Positions 48,324 through 63,383 of a DNA stretch of 64,000 nucleotides are shown piece after piece. The DNA comes from Tachypleus tridentatus (lineage: Eukaryota > Arthropoda > Merostomata > Xiphosura > Limulidae). The stretch spans positions 34,151,771-34,215,770 of the forward strand of contig NW_027467782.1 of NCBI RefSeq assembly GCF_004210375.1, in the 5' to 3' direction. Below the pieces are notes generated by a model that did no database searches, was not told the origin of the DNA, and saw nothing but the letters and a program-made list of their open reading frames with translations. A program made the translations under genes and the position numbers. The first letter of the stretch is position 1. Every line of letters begins with the position of its first letter.

Positions 48324-48556
48324 TTGATTTGTTTATGAATTTTGTGGAAAACTATCCAAGGGCTTTACACGCATAGCTGTCTCCAATTCTGAAGTATAAG
48401 ACTAAAAGGAAGGTAGCTAAGGAACAGCCAGTGAGATTTGATAGTTACACTTATTGCACCCACAAGCCCCACAGAACACACATTTGCAGTAATGAAACAC
48501 AGATAATAAAATCTTAGATTCACAGTTTGAGCACATTACTCACTTGGCTGCACCAA
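48324..48556 (-). mobile_element. Diverged SINE (unit 2)
   Basis: Copy of the SINE at 27790-28022, offset 20,534 bp. Confidence 0.65.
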
Positions 48557-48830
48557 ACTAATGGTCCATTATGAAAGATTTTACAAAAGCTCCAGATAAA
48601 AGAATAATGTGCAGCAGTATAAAATATGAATGTAAATAACAAAAACATGATATGAGTATACACATACTTATCTGTTCATTTTCTCAAAGTGTAATAGACA
48701 TATAAAACTTTGTTAGCTAGTCTAATTTATAATGCAAAAATACACTACAGTTCTACAAAACACCTTTATCCAATACATACATACAAGTTTCATATTTTAA
48801 AAACCCTTTCAACTCTACAGTTTATCTTAC

Positions 48831-49010
48831 CTGTGAGTTCACCATTTTTCCACAATGATTTAATAGAACTTCACTCAGAGATTCAATCAACTTCTTGAAA
48901 ACAGAAAAGTTTCTACTTTTAAGGTAGCTCATCAGGTAAGTAAATGTGTCAACAATTGCAACTCCAAGTTTTTCAGTTGTAAGTTGATACAAACCATACC
49001 TATCTAAAAT
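48831..49010 (-). CDS. ATR: ATR-like exon, copy in unit 2
   Basis: Copy of the exon at 28297-28476, same length, splice sites and frame, about 20,534 bp away. The only coding change noticed is Phe in place of Pro in the NFSVPKK stretch. In gene order this copy would precede the unit 1 exon at 47.8 kb. A real duplication would therefore repeat N-terminal exons inside the transcript. Confidence 0.65.
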
Positions 49011-49751
49011 CTGAAAGAATCAACTAGTTCACATACATTTAAAGACTCACAGAAATGGTTAAGTGAAATGAAATGTAAATGATAAACCTTAACTTTAAAA
49101 CTGTACTAGTGATAAAGTGTTTTCTTTTCATAAGCCATTGTGCCAATATCTTATAAAATAATTCAAAATAAAGAATCTGTAAAGTTTATTTTTCTTTTTT
49201 GTCATACTCTTTTCCTTTATATATAAACTCTCAGATCTAAAGTTTGCAATAGTTAATTTATTTGAAACCTACAACTAGCTAGTAGACAAGCAAAAAAAGT
49301 TATAAAATAAAAAATTATTTTAGTTTACTTTCTGTAAATGTAAACATTTTATTGCCTGAAAAAGACCAAAATAAAACCTGTGTGTTAGCCCCGAAACACA
49401 CTTTCAAAATTCAAATTTAATTCTGAATTTCTTTATGGTTTGGTATCAAACACTTTTAGAATACTTAGAACTAATTTTACTTTGTTTTGTTCCTACGTTT
49501 GATCAGTTTAACAATTATGCAACTAGCTTAAGACATATAGCTACTTTAAAAACAAATGTTTTCTTCATGAACACATTGGAAACAAATTATAACAGAAGTT
49601 CTTGGAAGGTTTCTGACTTGTTTGAATGAATAACTACATACTATTCTGAATAAAGAAAAATAAACCAGTTCTACTTATAAACAATCTCAAATGTGGGAGG
49701 TAAAGAAAAAAAATTATTTTTCTAGGTTACACTGAAGGTAGTAATTATCTT

Positions 49752-52700
49752 CCTTAGTTGGTTGGTTGGTTGATTTGGTGTTTTATGGCACAAAGCAGCT
49801 GGGCTATCTGTGCTAAACATCCAGTAAAAGATAAAATTAAAGTAAAATAAAAGAAAATTAAGGTAAAAAAAACAAAGTAAAAAACCATAAACCAATGTTT
49901 ACATCTAGTCTAAAGCATTAAAACAAAACTACAGTAATACAAGTTGTAGAGGACTTTCTGCAGCATAACTGTAACTATCATAACTCGCTAGGAAGATTAA
50001 AAGAGATAAGTACGAAAACCATCATCAGTCACCTGTAGCTGGCCTTTCCAGTCTTGGTTCCAAGTTATTTGATGTTATAGCTATTTTCAAAAGTAAAGTA
50101 ATTAAAGTTTTAAAGGAAGTGTAGCAAAATTTTAATAGTAACTTGCCAGGTTGACTAACAGGTAGTTCAAACAGCAGCGTTAGTCACCTAAGTAGACCTT
50201 TCCAGTCCTATTTGAGTTACTTGACTTTACAGTCATTTTCTAATTTCAAATCAAACTAGATAGACTGTGATTCTCCAAAGGGATTCTCATCAAAGAAGGT
50301 CTAAAGAAACTTAAATGGCATTAGAAAGACTGATGGCCTTTAAAAAAACTAAAAACATTTCCAAGGTGGACAATGTCATTATGGACAAACCTTAGGACAG
50401 AATATGGTGAAAATGGCACCATCGTTGATAGTCATAACGATGGCAAGAAAGTAAAATGTGGTATACAGTGACCTGAGCATCACACAGACAACATAATGGT
50501 GTATCAGTTCCAGATAAATGAAAACAATGAGTTAAAAACTGTGACCAATGCATAGTCTAGTTAGAACAACTTCCTCCTTCCGATCCTTACGGTAACAAGG
50601 ACAGCCAAAGTCTAATACAGGGTTGTATTTGGAAAAGCATGTTTTTGCATTGCTCACTCCAAATTGACTGCGAGATGGCACAGAGCCAAGCCTTGAATAC
50701 AGGACCATAGTCCATGTATCAGACAGGCACAGCGGTGATAGTGCCAGAGCAGATAGACTTAGCTGCAGTGTCGGCAAGCTAGCTTCCATGAATACCAATA
50801 TGGCCCAGTATCCAGAAAAACTGAATAGAAGTAGATGATAAAGAGAAATGGGCCAGTCAGTTGTGAATATTGGTGACAACAGGGTGTGAACCAATGTGAA
50901 GCGATTCTAGGGCCAGCAGAGAACTAAGCGAGTCAGTATAAATCATGCAGTTTGAGTACTGCTTAGCTTCTATGTGATCCAGGGCAAGAGAGATGGCATA
51001 CAGTTCAGTAGTAAACACAGAAGCTGTAGAGGGATTCTACGTGCAACCATGGTAGAGTCCACACAGTCACCTGATTTTGAACCATCTGTATAAACAGGAA
51101 TGGAAAGATGGTTCAAAAGATGATCAGCAAATAACAAGCAGTATTTCCAATCAGGAGTGTCTACTTTTCTCAGATAGCTTTAAGATAATTCACAATTGGG
51201 GATGGTAATAAACCATGGTGGGATGGGCTGACCAGTGGATACAGCAATGTTATCCAACGACAGACCCAATTCATCCAACTATGACTGGATATGAAGGCTA
51301 AAGGGAGCAATGGCATACCGTCTAGTCTGAAAAAGCATGAGCCAACGAGGAAAGAAAACACAACCCTAGATGGGATGCTTTGGTTAGGAACAAAGTTTCA
51401 AAGCATATAGTAAAGACAGTTGTAAATGGCAGAGGTGCAAAAGGTTCATGAGACTATGTATAAGCTCTGAACTGGGGAAGTACAGAAACCCCAGTGCAGA
51501 GCTGAAGTCCTTAATGATGAATAGTGTCCAGCATCTTTAAGGCCAATGGTCTGGCAGAGCCATAGACCAGTGATTCATAGTCGAGGTGGCCGAGCATAAT
51601 CCAAGTGTGTTAAGATTCGAATTCCCATCACATCAAACATGCTCACCCTTTCAGCCATGGGGGCATTATAATGTTACATTCAATCACACTATTTGTGGGT
51701 AAAAGAGGAGCCCATGAGTTGGCAGTGGATGGTGATGACTAGCTGCCTTCCCTCTAGTCTTACACTGCTAAATTAGGGACAGCTAGCACAGGTAGCCCTC
51801 GAGTAGCTTTGCACGAAATTCAAAACAAGCAAACCATAGTCCAGTGTCGGTCAAATAAGAGCACGATATATCTTTAGCATAGAACATCGATCCACTCCAC
51901 AAGTGATGGAAGAGAGGACAAGGAGGATGTTCAGTGCTCTTGTACATTTGACCTGTAGCTGCTTGATTTGTGGTATAAAGGTCAGCTTACGGTCAAAGAT
52001 AAGCTCCAAGAACTTAGTCTCAAAGACCTCAGGCAGCACAACTTCACCGCTATGAAGTTCAGGATCAGGACGAATACCCCATTGGTGACAGAATTGCATG
52101 CAAACTGTTTTAGTGAGAGAGAAGGTAAAGCCCTTTGCTGTGATCCACTTCAGTAAATAATTGAGAGCAGTTTGTAGCTGCCGCTCAATATACCTCATGT
52201 TCAATGACTGGCATGAGATGTGAAAGTCGTCGATATAGAGCGTGTTTGCAACAGTGAGAGGGAGTTGTTCAGTGATGGCATTAATTTTTATACTGAAAAG
52301 TGTGACATTCAGAACACAGCCCCAAGAGACTCCAAGTTTCTACAGAAAAAAATGGTAAAGTGTTGAACCCACATGAACTTGGAATTGCCTGACCATTAAC
52401 AAATTTTTAATAAATGTGGGCAAATGGCCACGTAACTCATATCTATGCTGTCTCACAAAATGCCATATCTCCATGTTGTATTATAAGCCTTCTCAATGTC
52501 AAAGAATATTGATACAAGATGTTTGAGAAAGGCTTTTCTGACTGACGTTTCAAGTCGAATCAGGTGGTCCATGGTGGAGTGCTGTCATCGAAACCCACAA
52601 TGGGTGGGAGAGAGGAGGTTGTGTCATTCAAGAACCAAACTAGACAAGCATTAACCATCCTTTCTGAGGTTTTACAGAGACAGCTCACTAGATAGTAGTT

Positions 52701-53215
52701 TGAAGGAATCTTGGGATCATTCCCAGGCTAAGAAAAAGGTAGGACAGTTGCCTGGTACCAGGCATCAGGAAAAACATTCTCCTGCCAGACCTGGTCAAAA
52801 ACAATCAGAAGAATAGTAAGAGAAGCAGGAGATAGATGGTGCAGCATTTCATAGTGTACATCATCAGATCCAACTGATGAAGGGCCAGTTTGAGTTTCAC
52901 CAGTGTAAAGGGATGATTAGAATCATAGAGATATTCAGCTCAAAAGGACAGAAGTGTTTGCTCTTCCTGAGTCTTGATGGCTAAAAGGTGGAGGAAGAAG
53001 CAGAAGTGCTAGATTCCCAACAAAGTTTTCACCTAGAGTATCAGCAATGCTCCAGGTATCAGCTACTTCCTGACCATCAGGGAGCAAGATCGAGAGGGGG
53101 ATGGAATTATACTGCCCATTGACCTTCTGAACCTTGTCATATATGACTTTAGAACTGGTGGTAGAAGATATGCTAGTCATGAACTTAATTCAAGATTCCC
53201 TTTGGCTTTGGCATC
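49752..53215 (-). mobile_element. I/Jockey-like LINE with RT and RNase H (unit 2)
   Basis: Copy of the LINE at 29224-32700, with the same truncation and nested SINE. Small changes include a lost G that breaks the RNase H frame near 51030, and FLELIF for FLGLIF in the RT thumb reading (51851-52204). Identical insertion sites show that this is one insertion, later duplicated or assembled twice, rather than two insertions. Confidence 0.85.
51583..51834 (+). mobile_element. SINE nested in the LINE (unit 2)
   Basis: Copy of the SINE at 31061-31312 with the same flanking CATAGT(C) duplication. Confidence 0.9.
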
Positions 53216-54583
53216 TTACCCACTAAGCACATTTCTAAAACTCAAATCAGTTTCAAAGAGTTGATCTCAAGCTGTCAACAACCATGTGACAGTTGAGTTA
53301 CAAATATCCTTAATGAAAAGCATGCATCAACTTTTTAAAAGTTCTCCAATGTTCTTACCTTCCATGACTTATTGTGCAGACACTAAGAAAACATAAAAAA
53401 GCCCTGCTTTCCCAACATAAAGAAGACTTAACTGTTTGCTGTTGTGGTTCTAAGAATGAAAGTAAAAAATAATATGTAACAAATGTCAACCACATTACAA
53501 CTGCTACATCCATGCTAGTAAGACCTTGTTTAATGCCAGGACTTATAGGTCCATCTGGGATATGACAGACACAACAGTGAATGAGATGCTATTTATGATG
53601 AATTTCTCCCAGTTGTGTATAAGAATATATTATAGAAGTATGTAACTATCTGCAATTCACTTTGATTCTAACAATATAAAACTCAAATCAATTAACTTTC
53701 CTCCAAAACACTAAAAGCAAATATCCCATTGAAGAGGAACAGTGTGTGTCATACAGAACACCGGTTCCAGAGAAGTAGAGCTCTTAAGCTCCTAGGAAGG
53801 TAAGAAGCTGGGCATTAACAAATGAGGTAAGTGATAAAACAGAGTTTAAGTAGGATTCTGAACTACAGTAAAAGATCATGAGAGAATTTAGTGAAGCAGA
53901 CTAACCTGGAAGATATTCTTTTCTGGAGGGTGCCTTCCTCTTCATGTGCACTCATTAACAATAAATACAAATGTATAAATGGGAGTTAAGAAAAAAAACT
54001 TGTAGAACCACAGAAATTTTCAGGTCTGGTCAAAAGTAGTGGCAATCACATGTGAACGGGGTCAGAGTGCAAACTACTATCTTAATTTTGTAATGGAAAT
54101 TTCTCAGTAGTAGCTAAAACTGGGAATGTTCCTGGGAATAAAGGATCTTTTATTTTAATTTGAAAAGAATGGCCAAGTTAGTTGGCACCCAAGGAACATC
54201 ACAAAAAATAAAACAGAGCCAAGTATAGGCTTGACCATTCTTTCACAGTAATATGGGAAGTGTAAATAAAAGTTAGGAAAATAAATAAAAGACAGATATA
54301 TGGTGATCCCCATCTTGAATAGAATTATAAGACCGGTGTTTTGTCTTCAATGTTTTGAAGGCTACATAAGATAGGAAAGGTACCTGCAGAGGTGCCATTA
54401 GCCACCAAATAACATCCTCTGTCAAGTTCAAGAAAGCATCACTATCTCTAAGAGCTCCAGCATAGAAGATTGAACTACTTTGAGGGCAAATGCAAAGGTA
54501 TGTATCATATACATATGTTAGGGTTGGGGTGGCTCGCTGAGGCGACAAGAGATATTTACAAAATAGATGGAAAATAATGGACC
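53216..54583. other. Intronic, nothing recognised (unit 2)
   Basis: Copy of 32701-34065, with no recognised content. Confidence 0.45.
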
Positions 54584-55418
54584 AGTACAAGTATCATAAG
54601 ATACTGATCCATCATGATATACCCAGTGGTTTATGTATTATTGGTCATGGATTCTACTACCAAGAAGATAATGACTTCAAACACTCATCCAACTTCAGTA
54701 CAAGTATCATCAGATACTGATCCATCATGGTATACCCAGTGGTTTATGTATTATTGGTAATGGATTCTACTACCAAGAAGATAATGACTTCAAACACTCA
54801 TCCAACTTAAGTACAAGTATCATCAGATACTGATCCATCATGATATACCCAGTGGTTTATGTATTATTGGTAATGGATTCTACTACCAAGAAAATAATGA
54901 CTTCAAACACTCATCCAACTTAAGTACAAGTATCATCAGATACTGATCCATCATGGTATACCCAGTGGTTTATGTATTATTGATAATGGATTCTACTAAC
55001 AAGAAGATAAAGACTTCAAACACTCATCCAACTTATGCAGAAATTAGTTAGCTAAGAAAGAAGCTGCTGGAACCATTCAAATGATGCAATGGTCCTACAG
55101 AGTCCCAGTCTCAACTCAATTGAGTAGATCTGGGATTTGATAAATCAAAACTTCACAGAACAAAAGTTTCTTCCAAAGAAATTTTATGGGAGTGTATTAG
55201 AGACACTTAGAAGAATATCCTACAAGAAACTTTAATTAAATATTTTACAACCATGCATGAAAGATGGGACAACTAGCACTTCCACCAAGTTTCTGTTGTA
55301 CTGAATATGAAGATTAATACACTTCTGATGTTTCACGTGTGATTAATTTTCTATTGTCCTGTGAAAGTAATTGGATGCCTAATTTTTTACTTTGTCCTTA
55401 AAGTTTTGCACAGTACTG
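54584..55418 (+). mobile_element. Tc1-like remnant with four 113-bp repeats (unit 2)
   Basis: Copy of 34066-34900. The array (54584-55035) keeps four copies with the same internal variants (GATCCATCATGATAT or GATCCATCATGGTAT in the same order). Confidence 0.85.
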
Positions 55419-57264
55419 TATATGATTGTGAAAAGTATCAAACATACTGTTGGTGCCAACATGCTTTGTATTCACTGTGAAAAAAACCTATGCACAGAAC
55501 AGATGAAGAAAAGTCCCATACTATCTGTGTATAGGTTTTGTCATAGTGAATATAAAGAATGTTGACACCAATAGCATGTTTGATATACAGTCAATATTTA
55601 CATTGTTCTAAATAGAAGATAATTTACATGAAAGATTCTGCAAAACCCGCTCTTCCTATTGGTTATAAGGATACCATACAAGTTAAAACTGTCACTTAGC
55701 AATAGAGCTTCTAATTTGTAAGTGAGCATGGCTTATCTTGAACTAAGAACATTTTTATAATACTTTCCTCCAGGACAAGTTTTTGGAATGTAATCAAATT
55801 ACTCATAAGCAACCTGTGTAAGTGTACTTTGAAAATCAACATGTTAATGTAGACATTCTATACCAGTTGTTAAAGTTGAGATTCACAACCACAGAAGCAT
55901 CACATAACAACAAAAGCTATTGTTAATTATTGTTTTAGAGGTTTATTTTGAAGTAAAGAAATTCAAACTCAAATAATACAAAACTTTGAATTGCAGCATA
56001 CCTTATAATAATAATGTGATTATAATGCACTGAGAGTAAAACGATTTAATTAAATATTGAAATGTAACTCAGTAATGTGCACAGAAAGCAGTTTACAACA
56101 AGTATTATTCTGATATGGTTAAGCTATTCAGGAACATTACAGTAAAGATTCAGACCAACTGCACAAGCCAATTTACCAATGCAATTAGAACAGCCCCAGA
56201 TTAGATGGGAAAAAGCAAACCTGCTATGTGTATAAGGCCTTCTGAAAAAAAGTATATGGAGCATCAAGGGTAAAGATATTACAACTGAAGACAAAATTAG
56301 CTGAAGAGGTCCTTGAACAAAGGAAGGAAGGAGGTTTGTGGCAGATAAGGTAGCTCTGTAACCAGTTATGAAGGAAGCTGAGAAGCCATAATTATGAAAC
56401 AAGAACACGAAAAAAAAAAGAAAATTGTTGAAAATTTGGAAAATAGTGCCTAATGCACAAACTCTGGAGCAGTGGAAAAGTTTGTCTTGAATCTTGGGGT
56501 TCTTATAGGTGACTACTTGAACATTCCTTTCTTAGTCAATCAATCCACTGTGAAAGAGAATTTGGTTTCTTTGAGAAAGGATTAAGTACAGCCAAATATG
56601 TAACTGTTTATGTCTAATGTGAAAATATTACTTCTGAGGTCGTTATGAGGTAGTGCTGACATAGTAATTGGACAAATTTATACTAGAAAGCTAAAATAGT
56701 AAAAAAACCATGATAAGCTAGCCAAAATAAAGAAGCTTTATTTGAATTATCTTATACACTTATTTCTCTTCAGCTATTTTCCTTATGTGGTGGCCATTGC
56801 CTTCTTCATCAGAAGTGTAAAAATTGATCCAATTAATCTAGATGCCAAGCCTCCATCATATGACCTCAAAGAAGCCAATATAATTTCCCTATCCTTTTTT
56901 ATTTTGATAAAGGAGTACTTTTCCTCAAGACTATGAGTTGTTAGTTCTAAGGAATTACCATTACATTATGCAAAAGGGAGCAACACAGTGATTGCAGCTG
57001 TGGTCACACAGTAACCATGTAGCATTATGCACTTACTATATACTGAGTGACTAGATATCATATATGAAAATATTTACAAGATATCCAGATTTTGATGAAG
57101 CATATTCTATGTGGAGATTTTTGTATATCTTAGTTAAAAGCTTTAAAATAATCATAATTATGTACAGAAAAATAAAATGATACCAATCTATAAGCTTGAT
57201 CCAATTTTCACCACAAAATTTATAAATTGAAAGCTCAATGATAAAATTAACCAGAAGCTCTCAC
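55419..57264. other. Intronic, nothing recognised (unit 2)
   Basis: Copy of 34901-36745, with no recognised content. Confidence 0.45.
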
Positions 57265-57394
57265 CTCAACCAGATGAATGGTAGAACAATACAATATTGT
57301 TCCATCCACTGAATATACCAATGGTGTATAACCTAGAACACAGACTGTCTTCTCCAACACTGAACTAAGACGGGTTTCTAATTCCTGTATGTTG
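57265..57394 (-). CDS. ATR: ATR-like exon, copy in unit 2
   Basis: Copy of the exon at 36746-36875, 130 nt, with the same splice sites and an unchanged reading frame. The poly-A run just outside its acceptor is longer here, a typical difference between the two units. Confidence 0.62.
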
Positions 57395-58302
57395 CTTTCA
57401 AGAAATAAGGGAAAAAAAAATAAACAATTATTATCCAAATTTTAAGACTATTAAATTGCTTTAACACTAGAAACTTTCTTTTTTTTTTTAAAGTTCCCAG
57501 AATATTTTTGTTCTTATTCTTATAAGCTTTTATGGGTTGCATACATCTAGAGCATAAGAATTGGCTACTTTGGTTTCTTTAGTAAGTCCCCAATACAGAG
57601 ACCAAAGTAGCAACCACTCTAAATGCAGCCAAATGCAGCCCATAAAAAAAATTTAAATCTGTCACAATCTCTTTAGCCAAAACTACCCTAAAATATTTTT
57701 GTTACACCTGAAATTTATTTGGTAAAGAGATCAGTCAGACTTATGTATTATCAAATATGTAAATGTTATTTTATTGTTATTCCAATTTGATTATAAAAAT
57801 TTAATATAAACAATTCTAAGAAGTTATGAGTGAAAGTAAAGAAGAATATGTCAACCACACAAAATGTCTCATATCCAGTGCTGGTGAGGCTTTTCACCAA
57901 TAACAGGGCTCATCATTCTGGGTGAAATGTGGCTGACATGGTAGTTGTCTTGCTTTATTTATATCAGCAGTTGCATGAGCAGAAACTACAATGATGTGAA
58001 CTAAATTATGTAAGTCATTCATAAGTCAGATTACAGTTGGAATTAATAACATAATATTTAATATTTAGTTATTTATTTTTAACAACATTTATTATTTTAC
58101 TTGAATTAACAGAAGAAGAACAAGGAAATCAGCAATAAAATAAACTTTAAAATGATTTATATCTAACTCCAACCTTTAATAAAATAAACTTAAAATGCAA
58201 CAAATACCTAGAACTAAGATTGTGAATTATCTAACAGATAAAACTGGATTACAAATGAAATAAAAACGTTAGATACTACAATATAAAGATATGTGTTTAT
58301 AC

Positions 58303-58436
58303 CTGTGTTTAGATTGTTTTTCTGAGCAGCAAAATTTTACTTATCCAAGTAAGCAACTGAAGAACTGACAAAAAGTAGTTTGAATGTCTGGTAAGCCACT
58401 TGCACTAAGGACATTTTGCATCACACTTAATGTGGC
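58303..58436 (-). pseudogene. ATR: ATR-like exon with in-frame stop, copy in unit 2
   Basis: Copy of the exon at 37780-37913, 134 nt, with the same TAA in the same place (58341-58343). Sharing the stop means it predates the split of the copies, or both come from the same allele background. It is not a random sequencing error in one of them. Confidence 0.6.
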
Positions 58437-59347
58437 CTGGTAAAAAACAAAATGCATATTACGTTATCATTCTCACAAAAATAACAAATCTTTAGACCTA
58501 AAAATCATTACAGAAACTAAACTTTCTAAACAAATTCAAATAAAACAAAAATATGCCTCCAGCTTCAGCATGCTAAAGATATATTTTTCTAACTGAAGTA
58601 TAGATATACACATAAAAAAACTTACAAAAAAAATTAAAACACTAAGACATTTCTTTAATTCATTTTAATTATTTATCTAAAAAGATGAATTTTTCTTGTT
58701 TGAATGTGTTACTGATAACACAGACTTCTATGATATTTTCATTAACCTTTTGATCTGGAATATATCAACTACCGAAAAGTTGTTTATCAAGAATACAATT
58801 AAAGTTACAGGCAATGAAGTTTGTGTTTTAAGTAGAAATAATTTGAAGCACAAACATCAAATGAATGAACATGAAAAAACCTATATTCCTATAACTTACA
58901 CTAGAGAAAATGAAGCTTTTTATTTTTTCAAAGCTGGCTAATTTAAGTATTGTTAAGAAGAGCATTTATTAGGTCATTTTATATGAAATGGCTTATTTTC
59001 ATAGTAGAACAGTGACTGTGATTAGAATAAGCTGAATACAGTAACTTGACTGTATGCTATTTGATACTGATGAGAGTGCCGTGTTTTACATTTGCCTGTC
59101 ATGTCAAGTTGTATTATAATTGTTTTGTATTTCTTTGGAACCCTACACAAGATGATTTCTTCAAAAGAACTGAAACTACTTTTTTGATATGAGCTCAAAT
59201 TGGCAAAAAAATGCAGGCAAGGTTGCTAAAACATCAATTTGGCACTGGAACAAGGGAATACTTCTCAAACTACTATTCGTTCTGGTAATAGGAACCTCGA
59301 GAATAAACACTGAGGAAGGTTTCAATCTGTTGTGAATGAAGAAACAG

Positions 59348-60075
59348 TAAGTGCTACTGCATAAGCTAGCCCACACATGACAGTTCATATTAAGTGCTAC
59401 TGCATAAGCTAGCCCACACATGACAGTTCATATTAAGTGCTACTGCATAAGCTAGCCCACGCATGACAGTTCATATTAAATGCTACTGCATAAGCTAGCC
59501 CACTCATGACAGTTCATATTAAGTGCTACTGCATAAGCTAGTCCACACATGACAGTTCATATTAAGTGCTACTGCATAAGCTAGCCACACATGACAGTTC
59601 ATATTAAGTGCTACTGCATAAGCTAGCCCACACATGACAGTTCATATTAAGTGCTACTGCATAAGCTTGCCCACACGACAGTTCATATTAAGTGCTACTG
59701 CATAAGCTTGCCCCACATGACAGTTCATATTAAGTGCTACTGCATAAGCTAGCCCACGCATGACAGTTCATATTAAATGCTACTGCATAAGCTAGCCCAC
59801 ACATGACAGTTCATATTAAGTGCTACTGCATAAGCTAGCCCACACATGACAGTTCATACATATTTAGTGCTACTGCATAAGCTAGCCCACGCATGACAGT
59901 TCATATTAAGTGCTACTGCATAAGCTAGCCCACACATGACAGTTCATATTAAGTGCTACTGCATAAGCCAGCCCACACATGACAGTTCATATTAAGTGCT
60001 ACTGCATAAGCTAGCCCACACATGACAGTTCATATTAAGTGCTACTGCATGAGCTAGCCCACACATGACAGTTCA
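59348..60075. repeat. Satellite-like array, about 17 copies of 43 bp (unit 2)
   Basis: Copy of 38826-39554 with the same order of variant units. It differs by single-base indels (for example AGCCACAC for AGCCCACAC). Confidence 0.96.
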
Positions 60076-60356
60076 GGCACTTTCAGTGGACTGAGAAGTT
60101 TCCAGTGCAACTGTTTCTCATCACCTGGCTGCAATCAGAAAGTTAAAAATTTGGGCAAAGAGGTACCACATGAACTGATAGAAGAGCAGAAAACTGGTTA
60201 GGAACAAGAGGGAGTCATTCTTAAAGCAAAGCATTACCTATGACAAGAAGTGGATCCTATATGGAAAAAAAAACCTATGCAGAAAATATAGCATACTTTG
60301 ATTATTAAAACTGGTGTTTGTAAAAAATATGGAGTTTTAATTTTTTACATATACAG

Positions 60357-61075
60357 TCAGCCATGAAACAAACTACTACATCAACAAAACCACTGTAATA
60401 ACTGAATGTCAAAAAGATTATTGTACTATTAAAACTTTAACTGTACTAAATAGATGTGACATCATACTAAGAGGACATACCATAGTGTTAAGAAGATACC
60501 AAACCATCCTCAGTGTAAAAAAACAAGCATCCTCAATAATCATCAACAAGTACCCTGAAGTATCAGTATTCCCAGAAGAAAACTGTGGTAACACAACATC
60601 AACATGAACACTGTACTAATATAGCAACATAAAGATCATTGTACTGACAATGCATAAACAAGGATACAATAATTAACAATATACTAGAATAACTGTAGTG
60701 TACAGGTTAATATGTTCACTGTACTAATATGCATTAACAAGATCAATATGCTGAAACAACAGCCAAAAGATATCCAAGGTAACAGAATGCCTACAAAGTC
60801 ATTATAATAAGAGCACATCATAAAGCTAGTATACTGTCTGTTCATGATGCAATAGTATACAGGATAATGACAAAAAAAAAAGAGAGAGAGAGAAAAAAAT
60901 ATTACCACACTGACAACACAACTGTATATATATATATATATATATTCAGGGAACCATCAAGCCCAACACAACACCAGAATAACAAAACGTTATGATAACA
61001 TAAAATAACTAAAGATCACTGCAATAAAGGAACAGATAAAATCCATTGTACAAAAACATATATAACAACACTGTA
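60357..61075. repeat. Degenerate minisatellite, left part (unit 2)
   Basis: Copy of 39835-40554, including the (GA)n and (TA)n runs at slightly different lengths. Confidence 0.65.
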
Positions 61076-62619
61076 TTAACTCTCTCAACACAGCCTTGAA
61101 CTGTATGACTGACCATGTGACCACCTTGTGCTTGTTTACAGTCTGTTTAGATTTAATACTTCTAACTTTCAAAGTGGTATATTTTCAAAAATCTGGCAAT
61201 GTTTCAGTTAATATTACAAGTCTCTAACATACAAAAAATCATATTTAATTAAATAAAATAAAGATTTGTCCCTATGATAATTTGTTTTGAATAATCTGTG
61301 TGAAAAGTTATTTTAATGTTAAAATTAAAATACCTCCTTTGTATATAACCCTAAGACCTCCATAAATACATTTCAAACATTTTTCAGTAAATCTTGATAG
61401 TTTATATGTTATTTTTCTAACCCAACTCAAAACAGGATTGATTAACTTGACTGACCTTGAAACCACCAAAACAATAAAATAAATTTAAAAAAACCCTGAA
61501 TTACACTTTCTTCTTTCTAGAATGACTTCATATTGCAAGAAGAAACTATATTCATTTATCCTAAGTAGCTCTTAGTTTGTAACACATCTATTTATAATTA
61601 AGGTTTATCACCATTTAAACTGCAACAAACTACTGTCAAGCCATTATAAGATGTAAAATCAAGTCAAGAAACATCCAGCTCACATTACGCTATCGAATTA
61701 CATTACCCATGAGCTACTACAACTAGTACAACAAGCTCAAGTGTCTCGTGAAAAATTATACTTATTGTTGATTTTACTTTATCTTAACTTAAAAAATATC
61801 CTTACTTATTTTTTACATTTTAGTTGCTTTTATAATTATACACAAAAAATAAACATAAACAAATAAATAAATGAAACACTTGAACAATCTACACTGTTTC
61901 TCTTGATTGTTGAAGAGAGTTAACCATAACTTTTAATGCTGCTTATATTATCGCAATTTATAATTTTATTTTATTAAATAATGCTACAAACAACATAGAC
62001 TATAACATGCAAAATTTACACAAATTTCCTTATCACTCAAAAATTTACTAGCTTTCTAGATCTGTGACAAGAGTCATTACAAATTAATCCAAGCTAGTCA
62101 TTTCTCAATGGAACGTTGGTTATACAGAACAAAATATTGTGAAATACATCATTTGATAGAATGAAAACCTTAACTGTCTATTAGTTATAGGTAACATACA
62201 GTTAAGCATAAAGAGAACTATGAACACAACTTGAAAGAGAGGATGTGACAGCAGGAGTCTGACTTTCTATTCAGTAGAAAAAAATGTTGAAGACTATATT
62301 TAATGTGGTTTATCTGAGCAACGATGATTTTAGAGAAAGTAGTTTTCATTCAATTTCATACTTCTTCCATGGGTGGTGGATAAAATCTGCCATGAGAGCA
62401 TGTGTCGTGTGTCACACTAGGAAATATTCAGGATTTTTTAAGATAGTGCGTTGCAAAATTAAGAGCTGATTATTTATATGTTATTAAAATATGGTTTATT
62501 AACAAAGGTTTTATGCTATTCTAATTGGCATACCATAACCATGAAGTTGTTTAATAAAATATTCAAGGTAAGACACTAAAACATTGTGTCATGTTCAGCA
62601 CCCAGTGCGATGGGGTTAA
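61076..62619. mobile_element. TTAA-flanked non-autonomous element (unit 2)
   Basis: Copy of 40555-42106 with the same TTAA tips and position inside the minisatellite. Confidence 0.68.
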
Positions 62620-63383
62620 AGGAAAAGATAAGACAATTGTACTATAACATCAACAAAACTACTGTGCTAAAGGAATACAAACCAGAGCATTACACCAACA
62701 AAACAAAAACACCACTATAATAAAGGAATAAATTCAAGTCTACTATACCAGAATATCAATAACACTACTGTAATAATGGAACAAAAACATGACTACTGTA
62801 CCAGAACATCAGTAACACCACTATACTAAAGGAACAGAAACAAGACTATTGTACTAGAACACCCATAACACCACTGTATTAAAAAAAACATAAACAAGAC
62901 TGCTGTACCAGAACATTAATGACACCCTGCTCTAGAGGAACAGAAACAATAGTATATCAGAATATCAATAACATCACTGTACCTAAAGGACAGAAACAAG
63001 ATTACTATACCAGAACACCACTGCACTAAGTGAACAGAAACAAGATGACCGTACCAGAACATCAATAACACCACTGTAATAAAGGAACAGAAACAAGACT
63101 ACTATACCAGAAACTCAATAACACCACTATACTAACTAAACGGAAACAGTACTAATGTACCAGAACATTAATAATGCCACTGTACCTAAGGAACAGAAAC
63201 AGGACTAATGTACCAAAACATCAATAATGCCACTGTACCTAAGGAACAGAAACAAGACTAATGTACCAGAACATCAATAATGCCACTGTACCTAAGGAAC
63301 AGAAACAAGACTAATGTACCAGAACATCAATAAACACCACTGTAGCTAAAGAACAAAAACAAGACTAATGTACCAGAACATTG
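62620..63383. repeat. Minisatellite, about 53-bp unit, right part (unit 2)
   Basis: Copy of 42107-42872, regular toward the right end, differing by small indels. Confidence 0.88.
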